DNA of 42,576 nt from an uncultured Eubacteriales bacterium (GCA_902789365.1 CADANQ010000039.1:1-42576), one strand, 5' to 3'; positions 8,182 to 17,553 are shown, counted from the first letter of the stretch. The notes: generated from the sequence alone by a model not told the origin. Program-made: numbers and translations.

Positions 8182-9375
8182 TCAATGAAAAACCGAAGAT
8201 TTTTCCCGCAGCAGCTCCGCGGCCGCGGGGTCCAGGCGCCGATCGTTCCTGAGCCTTTCCTCAAGGGCGGCGATGGTCTTCTGCCCCGCGAGGTGGAATA
8301 TCTTCCCCCGTTCGGCAACGTAATCCCTGGTGGCGTACAGCGAATACAGGGCCGCCGCGTACAGATCAATCTCCGCCAGCGATCGAATGGCGTTCAAACC
8401 GGGATAGTCCTGCCTGTTGGGTTCGATAGCGTCCGCCACAAAAATAATCAGGTCCGTCAGGGTCATCTCTTCGCGGCCGGTGGTATGATATCGGATCGCG
8501 TCAAGAACCTCCCTGTCATATACATGATACCTTTCTTCCGCAAGAATGGCGCCGGCCGGCCCGTGCATCATGGCGCCGGACTGGAGGGTTTCGTCATGGA
8601 TGTCCGCCCCGTGATCCAAAAGAATCTTCCGCATATCCTTCGGATTCATATCTTTGGCGCAGTCGTGGTAGAACGCCGCAACGGCGCACTTGATCAGCGA
8701 ACCTCCGTATTTTTCCGCAAGGGCCACCGCGGACCTTCTGACCCCCAGGGTATGCTGCCACCGGTGCTCGCTCATCCCGTTCTTTATATCCTGATAATGA
8801 TTCTGGATATACAGCCCTTTTAAAGCGCAAATTTTCAGGGCCCCGGCGGGCATGCTGTCCGGATCGCGCATTGAAAAGACCGTATGCCTTGCGTCGGATT
8901 CCGCTTCGTCCAGGGAACAGCAGGGCAGCATCTCCATGTCCAGACCGCACGCCGCGGCGTTCTGCCGGACCATTCCGGTGTCGTCCCCGATCTTTCCGGG
9001 ACATATAAAGACAATATCCCTGCAGGCATTTTTACCGGCAAGCTTATCCATCGCTCCGGAAAACAGGCCGACGTCCATCACGCAAAACAGTCTGGCGTCC
9101 GCGCAGGATTTCCGGAGCCATTTCAGCGTCGGCAAAAGGCCCGAAGGGGTTTCCCTGGACATGACCCGCATATTTTGCTTTCCGACAGTTGACGCTATGC
9201 ACATACAAACCCGATCCGCGTATCCGGTGGTATCCTTCGTTTCTCCCCTTCCGGCAACGATCGGAGCAAATATAATCTCATCAAGGGCATATTGATTCAG
9301 CACTGTTTCCGCCAAATTCAGATGACATTTCAAAGGCGGATCAAAAGACCCGGGAAATATGCCCACCCGACGCAT
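8182..9375 (-). CDS. NadD-like domain fused to a YqeK-type HD hydrolase
   Basis: A 397-residue two-domain protein. Residues 1-195 resemble nicotinate-nucleotide adenylyltransferase ([10 protein letters not shown] at about 5-14), but the nucleotidyltransferase signature HxGH reads LKCH (15-18), so the first catalytic His is lost, and the late SSTxIR motif is also unrecognisable (FSMRD). Residues 200-375 are a YqeK-type HD domain, a family known to split diadenosine tetraphosphate. Its metal ligands look intact: H208, H237-D238 (FYHDCAK), H271 (HGPAG) and D315 (VADAIEPNR). Order with rsfS is conserved in Bacillota. I infer that the HD half is active and the NadD half may be dead or altered. GGGAGA precedes the ATG. 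Confidence 0.88.
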   Translation of the reverse strand: MRRVGIFPGSFDPPLKCHLNLAETVLNQYALDEIIFAPIVAGRGETKDTTGYADRVCMCIASTVGKQNMRVMSRETPSGLLPTLKWLRKSCADARLFCVMDVGLFSGAMDKLAGKNACRDIVFICPGKIGDDTGMVRQNAAACGLDMEMLPCCSLDEAESDARHTVFSMRDPDSMPAGALKICALKGLYIQNHYQDIKNGMSEHRWQHTLGVRRSAVALAEKYGGSLIKCAVAAFYHDCAKDMNPKDMRKILLDHGADIHDETLQSGAMMHGPAGAILAEERYHVYDREVLDAIRYHTTGREEMTLTDLIIFVADAIEPNRQDYPGLNAIRSLAEIDLYAAALYSLYATRDYVAERGKIFHLAGQKTIAALEERLRNDRRLDPAAAELLREKSSVFH

Positions 9376-9394
9376 TAAATCATCTCCCGAAAAC

Positions 9395-9423
9395 AGTATA
9401 CCAAATTTTCATCCGCATGAAAA
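9395..9423 (-). promoter_or_regulatory. Promoter of the NadD-like/YqeK-rsfS operon
   Basis: On the minus strand, -10 TATACT (9395-9400) and -35 TTTTCA (9418-9423) are 17 nt apart, about 20 nt before the start codon. Confidence 0.5.
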
Positions 9424-9495
9424 GGCTTGCCGAATATAATGAGCCAAAAAAATTATTAGCCCGTGCGCGGGCTCTGTCAGCAAAGCATGAACACC

Positions 9496-9524
9496 TTGAC
9501 AAAAGCCCGATAAAAAGCTATCAT
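9496..9524 (+). promoter_or_regulatory. Promoter of glyS
   Basis: -35 TTGACA (9496-9501) and -10 TATCAT (9519-9524) are 17 nt apart. The start point near 9531 leaves a leader of only about 24 nt, too short for a T-box riboswitch, so glyS is probably not controlled by uncharged tRNA-Gly. This promoter also rules out starts upstream of 9555. Confidence 0.8.
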
Positions 9525-9554
9525 GGTCGGGAAATGCTTAGGGAGGAAACTGAC

Positions 9555-10943
9555 ATGTCTGAGAAGCTTACCATGGACAAACTGGTCGCTCTTTGCAAGG
9601 TCCGCGGATTCATTTACCCCGGAAGCGAAATCTACGGCGGTCTTGCCAACGCGTGGGATTACGGTCCCCTCGGCGTCGAATTCAAGAATAACGTCAAAAA
9701 AGCCTGGTGGAAAAAATTCGTACAGGAAAACAAATTCAACGTCGGTCTGGACAGCGCGATTCTGATGAACCCGCAGGTGTGGGTCGCTTCCGGTCACGTC
9801 GGGACCTTCAACGATCCTCTGATGGACTGCAGGGAATGTCACGCCCGTTTTCGCGCCGATAAGCTGATTGAGGATTACGCCAAAGCCCACGGCGAAGAAA
9901 TTCAGGCCGACGGCTGGACCAACGAACAGTATGAAACCTTTATTGCCGGGCACGACATCGTATGCCCGGAATGCGGCAAGAAGAATTTCACCGGCATCCG
10001 CAAGTTCAACCTGATGTTCAAAACCCATCAGGGCGTTACCGAGGATTCCTCCAGTGAAATTTACCTGCGTCCGGAAACCGCTCAGGGCATTTTTGTCAAC
10101 TTCAAAAACATCATCCGGACCACCCGTAAAAAGCTTCCCATGGGCGTCTGCCAGATCGGCAAATCCTTCCGGAACGAAATCACTCCCGGCAACTTCATTT
10201 TCCGCATCCGCGAATTTGAACAGATGGAAATGGAATTTTTCTGCAAACCCGGCGAGGATCTCCAGTGGTTTGATTACTGGCGTTCCTTCTGCAGGGACTG
10301 GCTGCTTTCCCTGGGAATCAAGGAAGAAAACCTCCGTCTGCGGGATCACAGCAAGGAAGAATTGTCCTTCTATTCCAAAGCCACGACGGATTTCGAATTC
10401 CTGTTCCCCTTCGGATGGGGCGAATTGTGGGGAATTGCGGATCGCACCGATTACGACCTGAGCAGACACCAGGAAGTTTCCGGCGAAAATATGGATTATA
10501 TGGACCCGATGACCAACGAAAAATTTATTCCTTACGTCGTCGAGCCCTCCCTTGGTGCGGACCGCATGGCGCTGGCCTTCCTCTGCAACGCTTATGAAGA
10601 AGAACAGCTTGAAAACGACACCCGCGTCGTCCTGCACCTTCACCCCGCTCTCGCGCCTTATAAAGCCGCCGTTCTTCCGCTGCAGAAAAACAAACTGGGC
10701 GCGCTTGCCGGTAAGGTCTATGAAGAATTGAGCAAGTACTTCAACGTCGATTACGATGAAACCGGTTCCATCGGAAAGCGCTACCGTCGACAGGACGAAA
10801 TCGGCACGCCGGTGTGCGTAACCGTGGACTTTGACACGGAAAACGACGGCACGGTGACCGTTCGCGACCGCGATACCATGACCCAGGAGAGGATCAGGAT
10901 CGAAGACCTCCGCGGCTATCTGGAAAAGAAAATGGAATTCTGA
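9555..10943 (+). CDS. glyS: Glycyl-tRNA synthetase, single-chain (alpha2) type
   Basis: A class II synthetase that charges tRNA-Gly, 462 residues, of the dimeric type and not the alpha/beta tetramer. Signatures are [14 protein letters not shown] at about 27-40, motif 2 ([23 protein letters not shown] at about 205-227) and motif 3 ([14 protein letters not shown]). Two CxxC pairs (C92/C95 and C137/C140) form the zinc-binding insertion. I start at the ATG at 9555, since GGGAGG (9541-9546) is well placed and the promoter lies at 9496-9524. The frame is open further upstream, but that part would be untranscribed. Monocistronic, ended by a 23-bp terminator stem. Confidence 0.96.
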   Translation: MSEKLTMDKLVALCKVRGFIYPGSEIYGGLANAWDYGPLGVEFKNNVKKAWWKKFVQENKFNVGLDSAILMNPQVWVASGHVGTFNDPLMDCRECHARFRADKLIEDYAKAHGEEIQADGWTNEQYETFIAGHDIVCPECGKKNFTGIRKFNLMFKTHQGVTEDSSSEIYLRPETAQGIFVNFKNIIRTTRKKLPMGVCQIGKSFRNEITPGNFIFRIREFEQMEMEFFCKPGEDLQWFDYWRSFCRDWLLSLGIKEENLRLRDHSKEELSFYSKATTDFEFLFPFGWGELWGIADRTDYDLSRHQEVSGENMDYMDPMTNEKFIPYVVEPSLGADRMALAFLCNAYEEEQLENDTRVVLHLHPALAPYKAAVLPLQKNKLGALAGKVYEELSKYFNVDYDETGSIGKRYRRQDEIGTPVCVTVDFDTENDGTVTVRDRDTMTQERIRIEDLRGYLEKKMEF

Positions 10944-10965
10944 CATCAATATACCGGTTTCGAAT

Positions 10966-11019
10966 AAATGACAGGGAAAAACGCAGGCAGGCGCCTGCGT
11001 TTTTCCCTGTCATTTTTTC
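10966..11019. terminator. Very long perfect terminator hairpin after glyS
   Basis: Arms 10966-10988 and 10993-11015 form a perfect 23-bp stem with the loop AGGC, followed by T-rich sequence on the plus strand. It lies between the converging glyS and tlyA genes and may act in both directions, though the T-rich part after it on the minus strand is shorter. Confidence 0.9.
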
Positions 11020-11090
11020 TTTCCTGAGAGGACGTCCGCAAAGGCGCCCCGTCATTATGTGTTTGATTGCCGGGCGGATAAGAAACATTT

Positions 11091-11888
11091 TCAGCGGGTT
11101 TTTTCATGCGCTTCGCTGACGACGTTCCGTATATCTTCTTCGGTCGGTCCCTCGCCCGGCCCCGGGAGGATATCCGCCAGAAATTCGATGTTCCCTTTCG
11201 GGCCGCGGATCGGAGAATAGGTAAACGCGTCCACATGGCACAAAAGCGGCGGGCAAAAATCACGAATCTCTTTCAGAACGCGCCGGTGTGTTTCCGGATC
11301 CCGTATGACGCCGTTTTTCCCAACGGCTCCTTTCCCGGCCTCAAACTGCGGTTTGACGAGGGTAATGATCCTTCCCTTGTTTCCCGTCAGAAGCAGAAGC
11401 GTGGGAATAATGAGACGGGTGGAAATAAACGACACGTCCATGACCGCCCCGTCGGGAATCACATCGAATTGTTCCGGTTTCAAAAGACGCGCATTGGTGC
11501 GTTCCATCAGCGTGACCCTGGGATCGTTCCTCAGTTTCCAGTCAAACTGCCCATAACCCACGTCAATGGCGTATACATGCGCCGCGCCATGACGAAGCAG
11601 CACGTCCGTAAACCCGCCGGAAGCCGCCCCTATATCCAGCAGCGTCTTTCCTGACGCGTCCGGGCGAAATACTTCAAAAGCGCGCTCAAGCTTATAGGCG
11701 CCGCGGGATACATAGGCGTCTTCGTTTCCCCTTACCTGTACCGCGCAGTCTTCGTCCACGGTTTCCGAAGCCTTGTCCACCCTTTTTTCGCCGATGAAAA
11801 CCCGGCCTTCCATAATCAATGCCTGCGCCTTTTCCCGGCTTGACGCCAAACCGACGCGAAACAGATATACGTCGATTCTCTCTTTCAT
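11091..11888 (-). CDS. tlyA: TlyA-family rRNA 2'-O-methyltransferase
   Basis: A 265-residue protein with an N-terminal S4 RNA-binding domain (residues 1-60) and an FtsJ-like methyltransferase domain. The SAM site is LLDIGAASGGFTDVLL (83-98). The K-D-K type catalytic residues are seen in SRGAYKL (K66), MDVSFIS and LVKPQFE. Known relatives methylate 16S and 23S rRNA; the older name is hemolysin A. The start codon lies one base beyond the dxs stop codon, with GGAGG inside the end of dxs, so it is translationally coupled to dxs, a common pairing in Bacillota. Confidence 0.93.
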   Translation of the reverse strand: MKERIDVYLFRVGLASSREKAQALIMEGRVFIGEKRVDKASETVDEDCAVQVRGNEDAYVSRGAYKLERAFEVFRPDASGKTLLDIGAASGGFTDVLLRHGAAHVYAIDVGYGQFDWKLRNDPRVTLMERTNARLLKPEQFDVIPDGAVMDVSFISTRLIIPTLLLLTGNKGRIITLVKPQFEAGKGAVGKNGVIRDPETHRRVLKEIRDFCPPLLCHVDAFTYSPIRGPKGNIEFLADILPGPGEGPTEEDIRNVVSEAHEKTR

Positions 11889-11889
11889 T

Positions 11890-13743
11890 TCAGATCATCC
11901 TCCGGATCAGGTCGGCAACGGATTCCGGATCCAGACCGTCCCGCTTAAAGCAGGTATCCCTGGAACCATGGGGCAAATACGCGTCCGACAGCGCGAAGAC
12001 ATGCCTTGGGAGAATCAGCCCCCGGTCCTGGCAATACGCGGTCACCGTGCTTCCGAAGCCGCCGGTCCTTTCGTTTTCTTCCATGGTAAACAGCGGAATA
12101 TTCTTTGATGACAACGCCGTAAGAAAGCCCTCGTCCAGCGGCCAGACGGACGACGCGTTCATAACCGCCGCGTGTATTCCCTCTTTTTCAAGGATATCGG
12201 CCGTATTCAGGGCGCAGCGAACCATACCTCCGACCGCGGCGATACAGGCGTCAGCGCCTTCCTTTACTTTTTCCCATCTCCCCGGCACAAAGGAAGACGA
12301 GGTATAGGCGGCTTTCCCTTCCGGCATGGACTTTCCGTAGCGAATCGCAGCGGGTTTGTCCTGAGACAAACTCCAAACGATCATTTGCCTTAGCTCCTTT
12401 TCGCATCTCGGACAAAAGATCTGCATGCCGGGAATCGACCTTAAAAAGCTCAGTCCATATATCCCGTGGTGACTGGCACCGTCGCCGGGAACCAGCCCGG
12501 CATGGTCCAGCAGGAAGGTGACCGGAAGGTTCTGAAAGCAGACGTCCTCCAGGATCTGGTCGTATGCGCGCTGCAGAAATGTGTCATAGATTGCGACAAA
12601 AGGCCTCATGCCCCCGCGCGCCATACCGGCCGCCATTGTTACGGCATGCTCCTCCGCGATTCCGGCGTCAAACAGCCGTTCGGGATATGCCTCCGCGAAG
12701 GGAGTCATACCGGTTCCGGAAGTCATAGCCGCGGTCACAGCCACGATCCGGCCGTCTGTTTTGCACAGATCCTTCAGGAGCAGCGCGGCGGATTTTCCCA
12801 TGGTCATGCCTTCTTCTTCGCGCGGCTTTCCGCTGTCCATATCAAAGGGGCCGACCCCATGGAACAGTTCGGGATGCGCTTCGGCCGGAGGGTATCCGCG
12901 CCCCTTTTTGGTCATCACATGAATCAGGACCGGTTCATCAAAATCGGAGATCTTGCGGAACAGATCGGAAAGGTATTTGATGTTGTGACCGTCCACCGGG
13001 CCGAGATAACGAATTCCAAGGGAGGAAAAAAACCTGTCGTTGACAAAAATGTTTCTGATATGGTCCTTCATTCGCTGGAAAATCCCGTGCAGTTTTTTCC
13101 CCGCAAAAGGCACCTTCAGGAGTGTTCTTGAAAACGAATGCTTTAGCCGCTGCCATCCTTTGCTGATCCGCATATAGGTCAGATAATCCGAAAGCGCTCC
13201 GACATTCCCGGAAATGGACATGCCGTTGTCGTTCAGGATGATAATCATCCGCCCGACGCTCCTGCTCATATCATTCAAAGCCTCGTAGCACATCCCGCCG
13301 GTCATGGCGCCGTCCCCCACCACGGCGATTACATGTTCCTTCCCGCCCCTGAAATCTCTCGCGCGGCACAGTCCCAGCGCCAGAGAAATGGCTGAGGATG
13401 AATGCCCGGTGCTGAAAAGGTCGTAAGTGCTTTCTTCCCGCCTCGGAAAACCGCTGATCCCGCCGTCCTTCCTGAGGGTATCGAATAACTCCCTGCGTCC
13501 GGTAATCAGCTTGTGGGTATAGCATTGATGTCCGACGTCAAAGATTAATTTGTCTTTCTTAAAATCAAAAATATGATATAATGCAAGAGTCAGTTCAACA
13601 GCGCCAAGGTTGGACGACAGATGCCCCCCGTTGACGGAAACCGTCGAAACAATGGTGCGGCGGATATCATCCGCCAATTCCTTCAGTTCCCCGTCCGCAG
13701 CATTCCGGATATCCTCCGGTCCATGAACATCACTCAGCTTCAT
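11890..13743 (-). CDS. dxs: 1-deoxy-D-xylulose-5-phosphate synthase
   Basis: A thiamine-diphosphate enzyme, the first step of the MEP isoprenoid pathway, joining pyruvate and glyceraldehyde-3-phosphate. It has 617 residues, the normal length. Signatures are GGHLSSNLG (39-47, with H41), DVGHQCYTHKL (69-79), the cofactor motif GDGAMTGG (143-150) with NDN at 171-173, the catalytic Glu in EEHAVTMAAGM and the DHAGLVPGDGASHHG motif. The start was chosen for its match to the family N-terminus; the ribosome site is only moderate (GGGGAAG). It is first in an operon with tlyA. Confidence 0.96.
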   Translation of the reverse strand: MKLSDVHGPEDIRNAADGELKELADDIRRTIVSTVSVNGGHLSSNLGAVELTLALYHIFDFKKDKLIFDVGHQCYTHKLITGRRELFDTLRKDGGISGFPRREESTYDLFSTGHSSSAISLALGLCRARDFRGGKEHVIAVVGDGAMTGGMCYEALNDMSRSVGRMIIILNDNGMSISGNVGALSDYLTYMRISKGWQRLKHSFSRTLLKVPFAGKKLHGIFQRMKDHIRNIFVNDRFFSSLGIRYLGPVDGHNIKYLSDLFRKISDFDEPVLIHVMTKKGRGYPPAEAHPELFHGVGPFDMDSGKPREEEGMTMGKSAALLLKDLCKTDGRIVAVTAAMTSGTGMTPFAEAYPERLFDAGIAEEHAVTMAAGMARGGMRPFVAIYDTFLQRAYDQILEDVCFQNLPVTFLLDHAGLVPGDGASHHGIYGLSFLRSIPGMQIFCPRCEKELRQMIVWSLSQDKPAAIRYGKSMPEGKAAYTSSSFVPGRWEKVKEGADACIAAVGGMVRCALNTADILEKEGIHAAVMNASSVWPLDEGFLTALSSKNIPLFTMEENERTGGFGSTVTAYCQDRGLILPRHVFALSDAYLPHGSRDTCFKRDGLDPESVADLIRRMI

Positions 13744-13780
13744 GCCTTGCTTCCCCGTCCATACTAATTATTCGGAGTCA

Positions 13781-13810
13781 AGTATAGCACAAACAGATGC
13801 CAATTGTAAA
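13781..13810 (-). promoter_or_regulatory. Promoter of dxs-tlyA
   Basis: On the minus strand, -35 TTTACA (13805-13810) and -10 TATACT (13781-13786) are 18 nt apart, about 38 nt before the dxs start codon. Confidence 0.6.
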
Positions 13811-13868
13811 TGTTCCCCCGCGGTGCAGGATTTGTAAAAGAAACTGCGAATACTTGTATCCGGGCGCT

Positions 13869-13896
13869 TTGCCACTATGAAGAACCCTTTTAAAAT
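13869..13896 (+). promoter_or_regulatory. Probable promoter of the zinc-ribbon membrane protein gene
   Basis: -35 TTGCCA (13869-13874) and -10 TAAAAT (13891-13896) are 16 nt apart, placing the start about 60 nt before the coding region. Confidence 0.4.
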
Positions 13897-13962
13897 GCCC
13901 TCCCATGGATGTATGGCCGCAGACCGTACAGGGAGCAGTAACCTGAGGAGGATTTGGCCCAG

Positions 13963-15774
13963 ATGAAATGCCCCAATTGCGGAAGCTGGAACCGTGATAC
14001 CTTTCCCCGCTGCTTTAAGTGCGGAACTCCTCTGCCGCAGGAACCGTTTGTTATTTCCTCGGATCAGCCTTCTGATCTGGATGAATTTATTCACAGCAAC
14101 AACAGCCCGAAGAATTATGTCCGCATCAACGATGACGGACAGGAGTCGGCCATGGGCGACGCAAAGGACGAACTGGCCCTGGAAATGCAAAACCTGAGCA
14201 AACGCAAGGAGTCCGGCCGGGAAAAACAGCGTTCTCTCCGTCAGTCCGGCGCTTCCAGGGGGATTGCTCCGTCCGCCCGCAATATCGAGTTCGACGACAG
14301 CCGTAAGCCGGCCAGCCATCGTGTGCCGCGCAATTTCAGGTATACCGACGCCGATGTTGAAGGGGAACTGCGGCCAAATGCCCGCCGGGTTCAGTCCTCT
14401 TTAAACGACGGGCTTTATGATGACTATTATACCATGGACGTAGCCCAGCCGCAGACTTATTACAATAACATGGACAACCGGCATGCCGGCGGGGTGCCTG
14501 ATGTGCCTATTCGTTTGCCACGCAGCAGGCTGCGCAGGCGTATTGTGCGTACGTTCGTTATTCTGCTGCTTGCTGCGTCTGCCGGTCTGTCCTGCTATCA
14601 CCTGATTTATCTCCCATACGTCCAATCCTCCAAGGAGCCTCCTCTTTCTTCCCGGGTAATTCTTTCCCCTTCCATTCTCGGCGAAAACGCCGCTCATACC
14701 ATCAAGATTCCCGGAGAGGAAGGGGCCATCATCTATATAAAGGAGCTTCATACGCCTTATACGGTGACCGGCGGATACGCGACCATCGAGGTGCCGGATT
14801 CCTTCTGGTACGAAAACGAAGACGTGGTCGTCGACGAGGAAGTCACCGCAACCATAACGCCCTTTTTAAAAACCAGTTCCGGCGAACAGGTTGCGCTTGA
14901 GCCCTATACCTATCAGGTCCCTGTTCCGGCCTCTCCTTTGGTCCTGGTGGCACCGGATACGGGCTATGCCGAGGTTTCCACAAAAACATACCGCATCCAG
15001 TTCCGTGTGGAAAAAAACTCAACGGTTACCATCAACGGCGAAGACCTCAGTTCCCTGGTCAGCACTCAGGACGGCCTGATCTCCTATAACGCGATCATAT
15101 CCCCGAGCGGGAATAACTACTTTGAGATCAAGACCCGCTGTCAGCATTACCGGGAAAGCACGGCCACGGTGGTAATTTACCGCGCGGTCCAGGATATCCC
15201 CCTTGACCTTTCCGAAACGCTGGACAACCGTTCCACCAATGAAAAAGCGACCATGACCATCTCGGCCACGACGCTTCCCGGAGCAACCATCACCGTCCTG
15301 ACCCCATACGAAAACCTTGACACTTCCAGGCTTAATCTGACGGGCGAATTCTCCTTTGACGCCAAGTTCAGCGTCATAGGGACCAACACCATCACCATCG
15401 TCGCGTCATTCCCGGGAAAACAGTCGTCAGAGGTCAATTATGACGTCTATTATGTTCCGCCCGCGAAGGACTACACCCGCAAGGCCTGGGGCCTTGACGC
15501 CTGGAACTATTCCGAGCTGCTCTCAAGCATTTCCACGCGCGTCGCCACGTCACAGATTTACGTCTGCAAAGGCAAAATCGTCAGCATCATTTCTTCGTCG
15601 CCTCAGCTTGCGATCATGGAGACCGGAGACGCTTCTTCGTCCCGACAGGTATTATTGGAAAACCGCTCCACCGACACCTGGGTCGTCGGAGAAAGCTACC
15701 GTGTCTACGCGGACGTCTACGGCCTGTACAACGGCATTCCGCGTCTGGTCGGCAGATACACATACGATCCCTGA
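13963..15774 (+). CDS. Zinc-ribbon membrane protein with large extracellular beta-rich region, unknown function
   Basis: A 603-residue protein of unrecognised function. It begins with a zinc ribbon (MKCPNCGSWN, CxxC at 3-6 and 17-20), then a polar, likely disordered stretch (about 25-190), one membrane helix (about 193-218, TFVILLLAASAGLSCYHLIYL) and an outer region of about 380 residues. That region reads like repeated Ig-like beta domains (for example STKTYRIQFRVEKNSTVTI, then ATMTISATTLPGATITVLTPY), ending in a compact domain (about 510-603) that could be an OB fold. The start is the ATG at 13963, 11 nt after GGAGG; a TTG at 13954 is too close to it. It stands alone, between dxs and a repeat region. 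A sensor or envelope protein is a guess. Confidence 0.8.
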   Translation: MKCPNCGSWNRDTFPRCFKCGTPLPQEPFVISSDQPSDLDEFIHSNNSPKNYVRINDDGQESAMGDAKDELALEMQNLSKRKESGREKQRSLRQSGASRGIAPSARNIEFDDSRKPASHRVPRNFRYTDADVEGELRPNARRVQSSLNDGLYDDYYTMDVAQPQTYYNNMDNRHAGGVPDVPIRLPRSRLRRRIVRTFVILLLAASAGLSCYHLIYLPYVQSSKEPPLSSRVILSPSILGENAAHTIKIPGEEGAIIYIKELHTPYTVTGGYATIEVPDSFWYENEDVVVDEEVTATITPFLKTSSGEQVALEPYTYQVPVPASPLVLVAPDTGYAEVSTKTYRIQFRVEKNSTVTINGEDLSSLVSTQDGLISYNAIISPSGNNYFEIKTRCQHYRESTATVVIYRAVQDIPLDLSETLDNRSTNEKATMTISATTLPGATITVLTPYENLDTSRLNLTGEFSFDAKFSVIGTNTITIVASFPGKQSSEVNYDVYYVPPAKDYTRKAWGLDAWNYSELLSSISTRVATSQIYVCKGKIVSIISSSPQLAIMETGDASSSRQVLLENRSTDTWVVGESYRVYADVYGLYNGIPRLVGRYTYDP

Positions 15775-15818
15775 GCCCGTCTGATACTGTTCAAAATGAC
15801 AGGAATATAAACCATGGA

Positions 15819-15865
15819 GGGACGTGCACATCCGGCGTTATCGCCGCTTTGCGCGTCCCTTTTTT
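15819..15865 (+). terminator. Terminator of the zinc-ribbon gene; repeat copy 1
   Basis: The outer stem GGGACGTGC/GCGCGTCCC (9 bp with one G-U) and the inner stem CGGCG/CGCCG (loop TTAT) are followed by six T (15860-15865). It closely resembles the hairpin at 16128-16171, so it looks like a member of a repeated terminator family. Confidence 0.85.
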
Positions 15866-16127
15866 CTCAATAAGGAAGTCGTGTCGGATAAAAAGGGAGT
15901 TTCATGATGTCTGATACTCATCTCAAATTGGTTTAGCCAATTTGAGATGCCGCGTGCTTCGCACGCTAATGCCGCGCAGAGCGCGTCATTCCGTCTCATG
16001 CGCCGCACGCGGGTGTCTGTTGATTTTGATCGCAGCCGCAAAGAAAGTTCTCCGGGAAGTCCTCGCTCTCTATGGCGTTTATCCCCGCAACACCGAATCA
16101 TTCATCGGTCGTTTTTACATAAAGAAA
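15866..16127. repeat. Gene-free stretch with a cluster of palindromes
   Basis: No convincing gene lies here. Three perfect hairpins stand in a row: a 13-bp stem CATCTCAAATTGG/CCAATTTGAGATG (15919-15949, loop TTTAG), a 6-bp stem GCGTGC/GCACGC (15952-15966, loop TTC) and a 5-bp stem CGCGC/GCGCG (15973-15985, loop AGA). The stretch is enclosed by two related terminator hairpins. It resembles a REP- or MITE-like dispersed intergenic element. Open frames on both strands are short, arginine-rich and without ribosome sites. Confidence 0.6.
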
Positions 16128-16171
16128 GGGGACGCGCATCCCCGGCGGCAATCGCCGTTATGCGCGTCCCC
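16117..16171 (-). terminator. Terminator of the minus-strand transport operon; repeat copy 2
   Basis: A perfect 12-bp outer stem (16128-16139 with 16160-16171) holds an inner CGGCG/CGCCG stem. On the minus strand it is followed by TTTCTTTATG. It ends the operon whose last gene stops at 16195 and shares its outer and inner stem sequences with the hairpin at 15819-15859. Confidence 0.8.
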
Positions 16172-16194
16172 CACTGATTATCAGGGGTTATTGC

Positions 16195-17553
16195 TTATTT
16201 GCTGTTGAACGCATCCAGGAGGCCCTGCCAGACGGGAGTCTTGGCTTCGAGCAGCGCCTGAGGATCGCTGCCACCCAGGTTCCACAGATAGTCGGCGCCT
16301 TCCACGTCGTTCACGCTGCCCAGGGAGTACACCGGGTCAAACGCGGTATGCTCGGGCATACGCATCATGGCATAGGTCTCGTCCACAGCGCGTTCGTCAG
16401 TGTACAGATACTTGTTGCCAATCCAGTTGTCCTCTTCGTAGCCGGGGGTCGGGTTGGTCCACAGATCATAGATGAAGGTCATCTTGGCCGCGGTCTCGGC
16501 GTCATAGACGTTGGGGAGGACGGTCACGTTCTCGCTGGCAATATGATACATGGTATCGCCCTTGGGGCCCTTGGGGAAGAAGACGCAGCCCCATTCGTCG
16601 ACCATGTCGGCCATTTCGCTGTTGTCATTGAATCCGCCGTAGGTCTGATACATATAGAAGCCGCAGAAGCCCTGCTTCCAGGCTTCCTTGTAGTAATCCC
16701 AGCTGCCGTCGGCGGGCTGCTGATAGCCGTAGGTGTTCCAGATGTTCTTGGCCCAGGCCAGGGCTTCCAGGGTGTTGTCGCTGCCGGCAGCGATAACCAG
16801 CTTGCCGTTCTCGTCGTAGTCGAAGAACTTGCCGCCGTTGTTGAACACCGCGACACGGTACATATCCACGTTGGAACCGGTCATGCCGTAGATGTTCGGG
16901 ACGCCGTCGTTGTCGGTATCCTTCTGGATCTGATTCAGCATGTCCTCGAAGACTTCGAAGGTCCAGGTGCCGTCCGCCTGCATGTCATAGATCTTTTCCC
17001 ATTCGATGCCGGCTTCTTCCAGAACGCGCTTGTTGAAATACAGGCACTGACGGGGCTCGGTAACGCCGGTGGAAACACCGTACACCTTGCCGTCCGCACC
17101 GGTGTAGGCGCCGATGGTGAACTGGTTCCACTTCTCAGCGTCCGCCAGATCGATCAGGTCGTTGTTCCAGGCCATCAGGGCATTGTTGGCAAGGGGGCCG
17201 CCCACAAAGTCCGGGGGCAGGATGAAGAAGCACAGGGTGCTGGCGTCGCCGGCGGCCACGAAGTTGACCAGCTCGGTGGCGTTGGAGCCCCAGTCGCCCT
17301 TGGCGATCTGGACAACATGGCAATTATAGGTGGCTTCGATCCAGTCACGATAGTCGTACTGAGCCTGCTGTTCCTCGGTGGGTTCAGCGGCGCGCTCAGA
17401 GCTGGCAGACCAGTAGTCGTAGATGTAGATGGTCTGACCGCCAAAGTCGATGCCGGGCACGACTTCGGGGTAGCCTTCGGGAGCTTCGGCCAAAGCGGCA
17501 ACGCTGGCCAGCAGCATCAGGACGGCCATGAGCAGAGCAACCAATTTCTTCAT
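16195..17553 (-). CDS. Sugar ABC transporter solute-binding protein, secreted, no lipobox
   Basis: A 452-residue extracellular binding protein of the large carbohydrate family (SBP_bac_1-like). The signal peptide is MKKLVALLMAVLMLLASVAALA with a likely cut before EAPEG; it contains no cysteine, so it is not a lipoprotein. Conserved fold pieces include GVSTGVTEPRQCLYFNKRVLEEAGIE and TWTFEVFEDMLNQI. The sequence is rich in Trp and Tyr, as is common in sugar-binding clefts. AGGAGG precedes the ATG. It is the last gene after two permease genes, but it also has its own strong promoter, so it may be made in excess. The exact sugar is unknown. Confidence 0.88.
   Translation of the reverse strand: MKKLVALLMAVLMLLASVAALAEAPEGYPEVVPGIDFGGQTIYIYDYWSASSERAAEPTEEQQAQYDYRDWIEATYNCHVVQIAKGDWGSNATELVNFVAAGDASTLCFFILPPDFVGGPLANNALMAWNNDLIDLADAEKWNQFTIGAYTGADGKVYGVSTGVTEPRQCLYFNKRVLEEAGIEWEKIYDMQADGTWTFEVFEDMLNQIQKDTDNDGVPNIYGMTGSNVDMYRVAVFNNGGKFFDYDENGKLVIAAGSDNTLEALAWAKNIWNTYGYQQPADGSWDYYKEAWKQGFCGFYMYQTYGGFNDNSEMADMVDEWGCVFFPKGPKGDTMYHIASENVTVLPNVYDAETAAKMTFIYDLWTNPTPGYEEDNWIGNKYLYTDERAVDETYAMMRMPEHTAFDPVYSLGSVNDVEGADYLWNLGGSDPQALLEAKTPVWQGLLDAFNSK

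Noticed and set aside
9417-9554. T-box leader or longer N-terminus for glyS
   Set aside because: The promoter at 9496-9524 leaves only about 24 nt of leader, and the extra residues are not found in glycyl-tRNA synthetases. The small AGCCCG/CGGGCT hairpin at 9458-9473 lies upstream of the promoter.
9477-10949. 490-residue minus-strand open frame opposite glyS
   Set aside because: A shadow of glyS; the peptide is low in conserved motifs and overlaps the glyS promoter and coding region.
15838-16208. Short open frames in the palindrome cluster (87, 88 and 76 residues)
   Set aside because: They read across hairpin repeats, are arginine-rich and have no ribosome site or homology.
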